64,000 nucleotides of DNA, from NCBI GenBank assembly GCA_016786865.1, contig JAEUVE010000022.1, forward strand, positions 1-64,000. Reading direction: 5' to 3'. Of this stretch, positions 51,468 to 60,005 are shown piece by piece. The translations under genes were made by a program, and so were the position numbers. This stretch comes from Sediminibacterium sp. GTDB lineage: Bacteria; Bacteroidota; Bacteroidia; Chitinophagales; Chitinophagaceae. The notes beneath the pieces were generated by a model. It saw only the letters and a list, made by a program, of their open reading frames with translations. It did no database searches and was not told the origin of the DNA. How positions within the stretch are numbered: the first letter of the stretch is position 1; each line of letters begins with the position of its first letter.

Positions 51468-52556
51468 TTAGCGGTGAATAATAATTTTTCGATCTTTCTG
51501 TTCTATTTTAAATGGTATCATGAGTTTCAGTGCCTCCAGGGCCTGATCAATTGTTTCTTTATCAAAGCTTCCATTCATCCTGGTCTGCTTCAGCTGCTCT
51601 CCTTCTATCATGATTTCCACATCGTACCATCTCTCCATCCTGGCTGCAAGTTCCTCAAATGCCTCATCCCGGAACACCAGCCTGTTTTCTACCCACTGGG
51701 TTTCGGGCAATGTTTTATCTACCTGATCGTACTTAAGTTTATTGATGGCCACTGTAGGTACAAAAGATCTTGTTGTTGCCGTACCCTGCCCAGGTAAACT
51801 GTTGTTTTCAACAATCAGTTTTTCGTTGGGAGAAAGAATGATTTTATTGTCTGGCCGGTTTTTGATAGTTACTTCAATGCTGCCGCGGATCAGGCTGGTT
51901 TCTGTATGCTTGTCTTCGGGATAGGCTTTTACATTAAAAGCAGTGCCCAATACACGGATATTGATGTTGGAGGTATGGATTACAAATGGCTTTTCCTTCA
52001 TCTTTTTCACATCAAAATATCCTTCGCCGGTTAGGGTCACTTCCCTTAGTTGAAGTCCGTAATCTTTGCCATAGGTTAGTTTACTTCCGGAATTAAGCAT
52101 CACAACACTACCATCGGGCAGCTGTATCCTGGTTTTGGATCCCATACGGGTAGACACTTCATTTAACTCCTGAACTGTAGCAATATTCGAAACAGGACTG
52201 TTTTTTTGGGGAGGGCCTATAACTGCGTAAGTGACTACTGCCAGCACAAAAAAAGCAGCAGCCCAAATCCATTTTCGGGTACTCCATAAACGAAGTACAG
52301 GTTTATTGAGGTCGGAAGCGCCTTCATCAAGCGCAATGTTCATTTCGGCCAATCGGTTTAAGTGAAGCAAATACGCGTCTTCGGAAACGGACTGATCGTA
52401 TACTGCCTCCTTTTTCCAAAGGCTTTCCAGGTTTTGAACAGCATACTGCCACTCCGGATTTTCGGAAATCAGTTGTTCCAAACGGGAAAGTTCTTCCCCG
52501 CTGGCTTCCCCTGTAAGTTTTTTCGAAAGCAGTACCCACAGTTGTTCCTGGCTCAT
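51468..52556 (-). CDS. FecR family anti-sigma factor
   Basis: This 362-residue inner-membrane protein has a cytosolic N-terminal domain (SQEQLWVLLSKKLTGEASGE, ELSRLEQLISENPEWQYAVQ) and one helix near 100 (WIWAAAFFVLAVVTYAVIG). A periplasmic FecR domain follows (STRMGSKTRIQLPDGSVVML, GSKLTYGKDYGLQLREVTLT) and then a DUF4974-type end (ARMERWYDVEIMIEGEQLKQ, DQALEALKLMIPFKIEQKD). It relays the SusC signal and controls the sigma factor encoded 62 bases upstream. Confidence 0.96.
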   Translation of the reverse strand: MSQEQLWVLLSKKLTGEASGEELSRLEQLISENPEWQYAVQNLESLWKKEAVYDQSVSEDAYLLHLNRLAEMNIALDEGASDLNKPVLRLWSTRKWIWAAAFFVLAVVTYAVIGPPQKNSPVSNIATVQELNEVSTRMGSKTRIQLPDGSVVMLNSGSKLTYGKDYGLQLREVTLTGEGYFDVKKMKEKPFVIHTSNINIRVLGTAFNVKAYPEDKHTETSLIRGSIEVTIKNRPDNKIILSPNEKLIVENNSLPGQGTATTRSFVPTVAINKLKYDQVDKTLPETQWVENRLVFRDEAFEELAARMERWYDVEIMIEGEQLKQTRMNGSFDKETIDQALEALKLMIPFKIEQKDRKIIIHR

Positions 52557-52618
52557 GCGCGTAGATTGGTCTTAATTAAGACAAGACTAAACGAACAAAA
52601 CCCTTAAAGCAGGTAAAA

Positions 52619-53209
52619 TTATTTTTTCAGGCTGATCCGGGTGCGGATGGTATTCCGGATTTCCATGGGCATACACCTGGCAATCCGTCGCAGGGCAATG
52701 GCCAGTTGGGCCTCTATTGTTTTAACGGAAAGCTGTAGTAAATCAGCAGCCTCTTTCTGTTTCAGCCCGTCTTCCTTCACCAGTTTATAAATGAGCTTAC
52801 AGCGGTCGGGTAATTCATGAATGGTTTTCCGGATCTGTTGAAGCATTTCTTCGGTCATCATAATCTGCTCCGGATCATGACTGGTTTGATTCATTTGCAC
52901 CAGCCAACCCTTGGCCTCCAGCGCAGCCTGTCGTTTTTGCTTCGTAAGACGGTTGATGGCCATATTTTTGGCCGTAGTATAGAAATAGAGTAATGGTGCG
53001 TCTATTTCGGTCAGCTCTTCCTTTTTTTGCCAGATACGTAAAAAAATATCCGAAACCAGTTCCTCAGCCTCTTCCCCGGATTTCAGGATAGAATAAGCAA
53101 ATTGTCTGAGGGGTTGGTGCAATAAGATAAACAACTCCCTGTAAGCAACCTGATCATTGTCAAGTGCAATGGAATAAAGCAATCGTTTTATATGATCGTT
53201 ATCTGGCAT
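52619..53209 (-). CDS. ECF sigma factor (RNA polymerase sigma-70 family)
   Basis: This 196-residue sigma factor has region 2 (FAYSILKSGEEAEELVSDIF, LRIWQKKEELTEIDAPLLYF) and region 4 (TIHELPDRCKLIYKLVKEDG, LKQKEAADLLQLSVKTIEAQ), with the Bacteroidota Sus-type spacing. It should direct transcription of the SusCD unit downstream when released by FecR. A -7 box lies just upstream. Confidence 0.96.
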   Translation of the reverse strand: MPDNDHIKRLLYSIALDNDQVAYRELFILLHQPLRQFAYSILKSGEEAEELVSDIFLRIWQKKEELTEIDAPLLYFYTTAKNMAINRLTKQKRQAALEAKGWLVQMNQTSHDPEQIMMTEEMLQQIRKTIHELPDRCKLIYKLVKEDGLKQKEAADLLQLSVKTIEAQLAIALRRIARCMPMEIRNTIRTRISLKK

Positions 53210-53219
53210 CTGTTCAACC

Positions 53220-53227
53220 CAAATATA
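53220..53227 (-). promoter_or_regulatory. -7 box TATATTTG of the ECF sigma gene
   Basis: On the minus strand TATATTTG fits TAnnTTTG exactly and ends 10 bases before the ATG at 53209, giving a very short leader. It allows the sigma-FecR pair to be transcribed apart from the S10 peptidase gene upstream. Confidence 0.5.
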
Positions 53228-53250
53228 CTGCAGATCGGTTCATATTCCGA

Positions 53251-53301
53251 ATTGTAAAGCCCTACAATTTCTCAGCCAATTGTATGAATTAATTGGCTGA
53301 G
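53251..53301 (-). terminator. Two tandem hairpins at the end of the S10 peptidase gene
   Basis: CTCAGCCAATT (53271-53281) and AATTGGCTGAG (53291-53301) form a perfect 11-pair stem that includes the last codons of the gene. A second small stem, ATTGTA (53251-53256) with TACAAT (53263-53268), follows on the minus strand. T-runs are short, so strength is uncertain. Confidence 0.55.
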
Positions 53302-54797
53302 CTGAAATCGTAAAATTCATCCACATCCTTCTTAAACTGTACCAGAGAGGGCTGATGGATATAGTACATATGGCCAGACTCATAAAAATAAGACTTCACA
53401 TTCTTGCGCTGTTCCGGGCGGAGGAACATATGCTCAATATCGTATTTCGCAGTAAAATAAGGAGTAGCGAAGTCATAGTATCCAAACCCAACATATACTT
53501 TCAGTGCCGGATTCTTAGACATGGCATCCCGAAGGCTTTCGGCCACATTCAAAAACTTGTTCTGTACATTATTGTAGTTCCAGGGATATACATTTCCGAA
53601 AATATTATAGGGTTTTTCTTCTTTAAAATTCAGTTCCTTTTGAAAATAATCATTCATGGTTGCCGTAAATGGTCCGTCGATATTGGCAAAAGAAGGATCA
53701 AAGCTATTGCTTTCCGCCACATCGTCTATGTCTCTTCCGGTAAAGCGGGCATCCAGGCGACCGATGGTCAAACCGTCTTTTCTGCGAAGCTCTTTATAAA
53801 AACGACTCTCTTCTACCCGAAGGTTGCTTTGAAGAATGTATTCTTTAGACAATCCTGTGTAATAACTCATTTTTTCTGCTATGGCTTCCTTTTCTGTTTC
53901 AGATAACCAGCCTCCCTTGAGCAGGGCCGTTGCATAAGCACCCAGAGCAAACTCTTCCGATTCTTTAAGCGCTTTTTTAAGATCGGCCTGTAAAGCAGGA
54001 GCGAGTTTTTTATGGTACCATGCTGCAGCGGTATACGAAGGAATGTACAAGGCACGGGGCAGATCATTACCCACATAGTAATCGTTGGTTCCAAAGTTCA
54101 AAACAGAAGAAATCAGGAATATGCCATTCAGGTAAATGCGGTGATTATCCTGCAGGTACTTGGATAACCCTGCGGCCCTGGTTGTACCATAGCTTTCCCC
54201 TGCAAGGTATTTGGGCGAACCCCAGCGCTCATAACGCGACAGGAAGTCACGCACAAAAGCGCCCATGGAACTGATGTCTTCCTGATAGCCATGAAACTGC
54301 TTTGGACTCTCACCCGGTGCTGGTCTGCTGTAACCGGTGGAAACCGGATCTATGAATACAAGATCCGATTTGTCGAGCCAGGTGTATTCGTTGTTAATGT
54401 AACGGTAAGGAGGTCCGCTGGCAGCACCATCTTCTTTCAGCAATACCCTTTTGGGCCCGAGACCACCCATGTGCAGCCATACAGAAGAGGATCCGGGTCC
54501 TCCGTTGAATGTAAAAGTCAGCGGGCGCTTTGCAGCATCTCCGCCATCTTTCTTATAATAAGTAAAAAACATTTTGGCAATGGCTTTGCCCGTATCGTTT
54601 TGTAAAGTCAGGTAGCCTGTGTAAGCAGTATAATCAATTTTTTTACCGCCTACCATAACCGAGTTACGGGTGGTTGTAACGGATACTCCGGCCGGAGTTG
54701 ACTCGGCCGTATTCAGGGTTACAACAGGCAATGGCTTCTGGGCCTGCAATTGCAACAGAATGCTTGCAGATAAAATCAGCAGGGAAATTTTTCTCAT
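53289..54797 (-). CDS. S10 family serine carboxypeptidase-like protein, exported
   Basis: The ATG at 54797 opens a signal peptide (MRKISLLILSASILLQLQA, then QKPLPVV). The 502-residue protein carries the S10 features: TFTFNGGPGSSSVWLHMGGL, the nucleophile Ser202 in AGESYGTTRAAGLS, the Asp region VYVGFGYYDFATPY and the His region YESGHMYYIHQPS. S10 enzymes remove C-terminal residues at acid pH; bacterial ones are periplasmic or secreted. It follows the DUF3472-FKBP gene by 60 bases and precedes the ECF sigma gene. Confidence 0.92.
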   Translation of the reverse strand: MRKISLLILSASILLQLQAQKPLPVVTLNTAESTPAGVSVTTTRNSVMVGGKKIDYTAYTGYLTLQNDTGKAIAKMFFTYYKKDGGDAAKRPLTFTFNGGPGSSSVWLHMGGLGPKRVLLKEDGAASGPPYRYINNEYTWLDKSDLVFIDPVSTGYSRPAPGESPKQFHGYQEDISSMGAFVRDFLSRYERWGSPKYLAGESYGTTRAAGLSKYLQDNHRIYLNGIFLISSVLNFGTNDYYVGNDLPRALYIPSYTAAAWYHKKLAPALQADLKKALKESEEFALGAYATALLKGGWLSETEKEAIAEKMSYYTGLSKEYILQSNLRVEESRFYKELRRKDGLTIGRLDARFTGRDIDDVAESNSFDPSFANIDGPFTATMNDYFQKELNFKEEKPYNIFGNVYPWNYNNVQNKFLNVAESLRDAMSKNPALKVYVGFGYYDFATPYFTAKYDIEHMFLRPEQRKNVKSYFYESGHMYYIHQPSLVQFKKDVDEFYDFSSAN

Positions 54798-54857
54798 ATT
54801 CTGGTTAATTGGAGAATGAATATACAAAAACAAGTTGAAGCGATATAGTGCATTCTA

Positions 54858-56003
54858 TCAGCCGGCAGATTTGGCAGCCAGCACCTCTATGTCAAAAACC
54901 AGTACACTGTTGGGAGGAATGGCTTTGCTTCTGCTTCGTATGGTATAGGCCAGCCCGGAAGGAATGATGATGCGAATTTTACCGCCTACCTTACAGGCAG
55001 GGAGTGCAAGCTGCCATCCTTTAATCAGCCTGCTTAAAGGAAAGGTTGCCGGTTTCTCCCTGGTCTGGTCAAAAACAGATCCGTTCAACAAGAGACTACC
55101 TTTATAAAAAACGGTAATAGTATCACTAACCGAAACAAAACGACCCGTCCCTTCTTTCATAATCCGGTAGTATACCCCATCGCGGCTTCCGGTAGTATCT
55201 TCTCTCTGCTCGCGGATTGCCCGAATAATGGCCGACCGGTCTTTTTCTGCCTGAACAGCTGAATCTGCATTCGCAGTCCAATTGATAACGGGTTGCTGCC
55301 CTTTTGCTGGCCTGCTGAAGCCGGCTGCACCGGCTGTGTTATCTGATATCCAGCCTCGGGTTAGTTCGGTCCATTTGCCTCTTTCGTCCTGTATCCATTG
55401 ATTGCCCCCCATGCCGGCCTCCTCCATACGGCCATTTGCAGCAATGGTATATTCATGAAAAGCATGTAATTCACTAAAGGTTTTTCCATTTCCAGAAACC
55501 TTAAAGCTGGCAATCAGCTTCCATTTTTTAAGTTCAGGCAAAAAGCAATATGCAGTATAAATGGTTTCATCAGCTGCGCTGTCGGCCAAAGCTGTTATCA
55601 GGAATGGATAGGTTGTGCCGGGTTTCCATTCATAAGGGAAAGCACTTTGCACTCCGCCGGATTTCCCAGCAGACCTCGTCACTACATCCTCCCCACTGGC
55701 CAGCAGGGTTATACGATCCGTAACCGGCTTGCTATTTGTTTTATCGAAACCTGCAATTGCAAAAACAATTTTTCTTTTGGCAGGTTTGTTGAACTCCAAC
55801 CCCACGAATCCTCCGCTGAAACCACCGGCTATGTATACACCACGTTTTGCGACTGCATCTGAAGAGACCCTTATTTCGTTGTAAAAACTCACGGCTTTTA
55901 CAGTGTCGGGTAAAGAATAATACAAATTAGGGACAGGAGTTTTCTGTGCTGTCAGAAAAACGCAGGACAGCAGAAATGCAAAGAGTAAAATGTTTTTATA
56001 CAT
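54858..56003 (-). CDS. DUF3472 - FKBP-type peptidyl-prolyl isomerase fusion, exported
   Basis: The protein has 381 residues with a signal peptide (MYKNILLFAFLLSCVFLTA, then QKTPVPN). Residues of about 35-215 match DUF3472 (VSFYNEIRVSSDAVAKRGVY, GGFSGGFVGLEFN, SGGVQSAFPYEWKPGTTYPF). Residues of about 285-378 form an FKBP isomerase domain (DTITVFYKGSLLLNGSVFDQ, LIKGWQLALPACKVGGKIRI, SVLVFDIEVLA). DUF3472 is often tied to carbohydrate-active proteins. Joining the two suggests a chaperoned or fold-checked sugar-related protein. The gene follows GH1 by 27 bases, so the two are likely co-transcribed. Confidence 0.85.
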   Translation of the reverse strand: MYKNILLFAFLLSCVFLTAQKTPVPNLYYSLPDTVKAVSFYNEIRVSSDAVAKRGVYIAGGFSGGFVGLEFNKPAKRKIVFAIAGFDKTNSKPVTDRITLLASGEDVVTRSAGKSGGVQSAFPYEWKPGTTYPFLITALADSAADETIYTAYCFLPELKKWKLIASFKVSGNGKTFSELHAFHEYTIAANGRMEEAGMGGNQWIQDERGKWTELTRGWISDNTAGAAGFSRPAKGQQPVINWTANADSAVQAEKDRSAIIRAIREQREDTTGSRDGVYYRIMKEGTGRFVSVSDTITVFYKGSLLLNGSVFDQTREKPATFPLSRLIKGWQLALPACKVGGKIRIIIPSGLAYTIRSRSKAIPPNSVLVFDIEVLAAKSAG

Positions 56004-56030
56004 ACAGTAGTTTTATATGATCATGAAGCA

Positions 56031-57389
56031 TCAGATTTTCAGAAAATCCCGGAACCAGTAACCGGAGTTCTTAATGGTGCGCAACTGGGTTTTAATATCC
56101 ACATGCACCAATCCGAATTTTGCATGAAAGCCTTCGGCCCATTCAAAATTATCGGTAAGCGTCCAGGCAAAGTATCCATTCACCTTTACGCCTTCTTTCT
56201 TTGCCCTCAGCGCCGCAGCAATGTATTGACTGTAATAATCGATCCTCAATGTATCGTTGATAGTGCCATTCACCAGCGCATCTTTGAAGGCTGCGCCGCC
56301 TTCGGTTACAATGATTTCCTTAACACCACCATAATGCCAGAAACGGCGGATCATTCTGTAAAAACTATCTGCATTGATTTCCCATCCAAGCGCAGTATGG
56401 GGCACTTTGCGCGTACTTGCCTTCACTTCTGTTGCATGCAGGTATGGAATAATCGGACTGTATTTAACCGTGAGCGCAAAATAATTTTGAATACCAATAA
56501 AATCAAAATTGAACTGCATGCGGTCTTTGTATTTCCAGGCCTTGTTGTGCAGATGCAGTTTTTCCAAAAAAGGAAAATCAGGATCATCCGGATATCCCCT
56601 GCCCAGCGCAGGTTCGATAAAGAGTCTGTTCAGTAAAGCGTCTGCTCTTTTTGCAGCCATTACATCTTCGGGTTTATCGGTATACGGCATTACTTCACTG
56701 CACGAAAAGCAGGTGCCGATATGTGCATTGGCCACTTCTGCCCTTACAATTCTTCCGCCTTCTGCCTGACAAAGTGCAGCGTTATGCACAGCAGACATAA
56801 ACATAGACATACTGGTTTTACCAGGAGCATGCTTACCAAGCATATACCCAAGCGAGGTAAAACCCATGGGTTCATTCAGGATGATCCAGGCTTTTACCTT
56901 ATCGCCAAATTCGTCTGTGCAAAGTTTTACATAACGGGCAAACCATTTTTGCATCTGGTGGCTGGACCAGCCTCCCTGTTTTTCCAACTCGTACGGAAGA
57001 TCCCAGTGATACAAGGTTACATATGGCCTGAGTCCAAGCAGCAGACATTCATCGATCAGTCGATGATAAAATGCAAGTCCTTCTTTGTTCACCCGGCCCA
57101 TTCCTTCCGGAAGAATACGGCTCCATGCAATGGAAAAACGAAATACTTTAAACCCAAGGGCTTTCACCAGCATCAGGTCGTCTTTGTACCTGTAGTAAAA
57201 ATCGTTTGCTATAACTGGCCTGGCGCCTCCTTTAATTTTACCCACTTTGCGGGAAAACACATCCCAGTTGGAAGGGCCTTTCCCGTCTGTATTCCAGGCA
57301 CCTTCATTCTGAAGGGCGGAAATAGCTACGCCCCATAAAAAATCATTACCAAAATCGGAAGCACGTAACTGATTTCTGTAACCTGTCAT
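56031..57389 (-). CDS. GH1 family beta-glucosidase
   Basis: The ATG at 57389 is preferred to a TTG 15 bases upstream. The 452-residue protein has no signal peptide, so it should be cytosolic. GH1 features are DFGNDFLWGVAISALQNEGA, GFKVFRFSIAWSRILPEGMG, the acid/base Glu173 in IILNEPMGFTSLGY and the nucleophile Glu363 in EIIVTEGGAAF (Gly-Gly follows where Asn-Gly is usual). DNFEWAEGFHAKFGLVHVD marks the sugar-binding end. It would cut short beta-linked glucosides taken up by the cell. It diverges from mgtE. Confidence 0.95.
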   Translation of the reverse strand: MTGYRNQLRASDFGNDFLWGVAISALQNEGAWNTDGKGPSNWDVFSRKVGKIKGGARPVIANDFYYRYKDDLMLVKALGFKVFRFSIAWSRILPEGMGRVNKEGLAFYHRLIDECLLLGLRPYVTLYHWDLPYELEKQGGWSSHQMQKWFARYVKLCTDEFGDKVKAWIILNEPMGFTSLGYMLGKHAPGKTSMSMFMSAVHNAALCQAEGGRIVRAEVANAHIGTCFSCSEVMPYTDKPEDVMAAKRADALLNRLFIEPALGRGYPDDPDFPFLEKLHLHNKAWKYKDRMQFNFDFIGIQNYFALTVKYSPIIPYLHATEVKASTRKVPHTALGWEINADSFYRMIRRFWHYGGVKEIIVTEGGAAFKDALVNGTINDTLRIDYYSQYIAAALRAKKEGVKVNGYFAWTLTDNFEWAEGFHAKFGLVHVDIKTQLRTIKNSGYWFRDFLKI

Positions 57390-57448
57390 AATCGGGCATT
57401 TCAACTCAAAGTGTGAACAAATTAGCGATTTCTGGCTAAATTGCGCCC

Positions 57449-58840
57449 ATGTCGCTGGAACTGGAACACCTGAATCTGTTCGAACATTTCGAGCAACTGG
57501 TCGCTAAAGAGAATAAACTGGAAATCAGGGAATTCCTAAATGGCCAGAATATCAGCGACGTGGCCGACCTGATCAATGAATATCCCGAATACGAAGCGCA
57601 GATCATTGCCAATATGGCCATCCACAGAGCGGCCAGTGTATTTAAAATTCTGGATATTGCGCAGCAGAAAGACATTGTAAAGGAACTCCCTTCCTCCAAA
57701 ACAGCTGAACTGCTGAATGAACTTCCTGCAGATGACCGTACCGACTTCCTGGAAGAATTGCCCAAGGCTGCTATTCGCGATCTGATCAAATTACTGGATC
57801 CTGAAGAAAGAAAAATCACCCTCTCCCTGCTGGGTTATCCCGAAGATAGTGTGGGGCGTCTGATGACCCCGGATTATGTATATGTTTATGCACAGAATAC
57901 CGTAGAGGAGGTTTTTGAAACAGTCCGCAAGCATGCGCGCAACAGTGAAACCATCGATGTGGTGTACGTGATTGATGAACGCGGACAGCTCATTGATGAT
58001 CTCCGGATCAGGGATGTAATTCTTGCAGCAACCGATAAACGGGTAGAAGAAATCATCGACGGAAGAGTGGTATCCCTGAATGTGAACGATGATCAGGAAA
58101 ATGCAAGCCAGGTATTTAAAATGAATAACCGGGTTGCTTTGCCGGTAGTAGACGAGAACAATATTTTGCTCGGAATCGTTACGATCGATGATATGTTGTG
58201 GGTAGCCAACGAAGAGTTCAGCGAAGACATGCAGAAGATGGGTGGTACCGAAGCACTGAACGAACCTTATCTGGACATTCCCCTGCTGAAACTATTCCGT
58301 AAAAGAATCGGCTGGCTGGTGGTATTGTTTATTGGAGAAATGCTCACCGCTACTGCTATGGGTTATTTTGAAGATGAGATTGCCAAAGCTGTGGTGCTGG
58401 CCCTGTTTGTGCCATTGATTATATCCAGCGGCGGAAACAGTGGATCACAGGCATCCACCCTGATCATACAGGCCATGGCTATCGGAGAAATCGGCATTGC
58501 CGACTGGTGGAGGGTGCTCAGAAGAGAACTGATCAGCGGTATGCTGCTCGGCACCGTACTGGGGCTGATTGGATTTATCCGGGTCATGGTATGGCATTCC
58601 ATTGTACCAGACATTTACGGACCACATTACATGATGATTGCTTCCACCGTGGGCTTTTCATTAATTGGTGTTGTGTTATGGGGAACCCTGAGCGGATCGA
58701 TGCTGCCCATGCTGCTGAAAAAACTGGGTGCTGACCCTGCCGTATCTTCTGCCCCGTTTGTAGCTACCCTCGTAGATGTAACAGGCCTGATTATCTATTT
58801 CAGTTTTGCCTATTTATTCCTGCAGGGATTGTTGCTCTGA
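57449..58840 (+). CDS. mgtE: Magnesium transporter MgtE
   Basis: The protein has 463 residues. The N-terminal superhelical MgtE_N domain covers residues of about 15-130 (LPSSKTAELLNELPADDRTD, FLEELPKAAIRDLIKLLDPE). Two CBS domains lie near 135-265 (VGRLMTPDYVYVYAQNTVEE, VALPVVDENNILLGIVTIDD). Five membrane helices carry FVPLIISSGGNSGSQASTLI and end with PFVATLVDVTGLIIYFSFAY, which line the Mg pore. CBS and N domains sense cytosolic magnesium and close the channel. It is convergent with prfB. Confidence 0.96.
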   Translation: MSLELEHLNLFEHFEQLVAKENKLEIREFLNGQNISDVADLINEYPEYEAQIIANMAIHRAASVFKILDIAQQKDIVKELPSSKTAELLNELPADDRTDFLEELPKAAIRDLIKLLDPEERKITLSLLGYPEDSVGRLMTPDYVYVYAQNTVEEVFETVRKHARNSETIDVVYVIDERGQLIDDLRIRDVILAATDKRVEEIIDGRVVSLNVNDDQENASQVFKMNNRVALPVVDENNILLGIVTIDDMLWVANEEFSEDMQKMGGTEALNEPYLDIPLLKLFRKRIGWLVVLFIGEMLTATAMGYFEDEIAKAVVLALFVPLIISSGGNSGSQASTLIIQAMAIGEIGIADWWRVLRRELISGMLLGTVLGLIGFIRVMVWHSIVPDIYGPHYMMIASTVGFSLIGVVLWGTLSGSMLPMLLKKLGADPAVSSAPFVATLVDVTGLIIYFSFAYLFLQGLLL

Positions 58841-58865
58841 TCCGGACAGCTTGTACCGAACACCA

Positions 58866-59958
58866 TCAGGAAGCAGACTCCTTCTCCATCATCAGGTATG
58901 CTTTAATAAAGCCATCTATCTCACCATCCATTACCGGCCCTACATTTCCGACTTCATAATCGGTGCGATGGTCCTTGATCATTTTATAAGGATGGAATAC
59001 ATAGCTCCTGATCTGACTGCCCCATTCAATTTTTTTCTTATTGGCATTGGTGGCATTCATGGCTTCCTGGCGTTTGCGCAATTCTTCTTCGTACAACCGG
59101 CTCTTTAGCATCTTCATGGCCAATTCCCGGTTTTCTCCCTGGGTTCGGGCCTGCTGACATTCCACTATGAAGCCACTGGGTATATGTTTTAAGCGAACTG
59201 CTGTTTCTACCTTATTTACATTCTGACCACCACTTCCGCCACTTCGGTAAAAAGCCCATTCCAGATCGGAAGGGTTTACATTGATTTCGATGCTGTCGTC
59301 TATCAGCGGATAAACAAATACTGATGCAAAGGATGTATGCCTTCTGGCATTGCTGTCGAAAGGAGATATCCGCACCAGGCGGTGCACACCACTTTCTGCT
59401 TTCAGGAATCCATAAGCAAAGTCTCCGTCGAACTGCAGCGTAGCGCTTTTGATACCCGCTCCGTCCCCCTCCTGTAAATCGATCTCCGTTACTTTCCATC
59501 CCTGCTTTTCTCCGTACATACGGTACATCCGTAGCAACATTTCTGCCCAGTCCTGGCTTTCAGTGCCACCGGCTCCCGGATTGATCTGCAATACGGCTGG
59601 TAATTCGTCTTCGGGTTTATTGAGGGTACTCTTGAATTCGGCTTCTTCAATTTGCCTTAATGCCTCCTCGTATGCCTCTTTGGTTTCTTCTTCGGTAGCA
59701 TCTCCTGCTTTCCAGAAGTCGAACAACAAGGCAAAATCTTCTACGGCATTGTTTACCTGTTTGTAGAGTTTCAGCCAGAATTCATTGACCTTGATCTCCT
59801 TCATTACGGTAGTGGCCCTGGCATTATCATCCCAGAAACCCGGAGAAAGCGAGAGTTGACGATCTGTTTCTACTTTATATGTGCGGTTCTCAACGTCAAA
59901 GAAACCTCCTCAGAACCAAAACACGGTCCCTCATAACTTTAATCTGCTCCTGTGTCAT
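58866..59958 (-). CDS. prfB: Peptide chain release factor 2, with programmed +1 frameshift
   Basis: RF2 ends translation at UGA and UAA. The ATG at 59958 encodes 20 residues ([20 protein letters not shown]) and then an in-frame TGA at 59898-59896. A shift of +1 at CTT-TGA continues as [20 protein letters not shown] and leads into the long frame, giving 363 residues in total. The slippery site is preceded by AGGAGG (59910-59905), the internal Shine-Dalgarno-like element of classical RF2 genes. RF2-specific SPF lies at residues 198-200 and catalytic GGQ at 243-245 ([14 protein letters not shown]). The gene ends in TGA. If read from the internal Met at 59804, the protein would lose its first 51 residues. 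Confidence 0.96.
59892..59912 (-). promoter_or_regulatory. RF2 autoregulatory frameshift site
   Basis: On the minus strand AGGAGG-TTT-CTT-TGA-C runs from 59910 to 59895. Low RF2 lets the ribosome pause at TGA and slip forward by one base on CTTT; enough RF2 causes termination after 20 residues. The spacing between AGGAGG and CTT is three bases, as in the E. coli gene. Confidence 0.95.
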
Positions 59959-60005
59959 AGCTGCGAAAATACAAAAGATACAGCGAACCGCATAGCACAA
60001 AAGGC

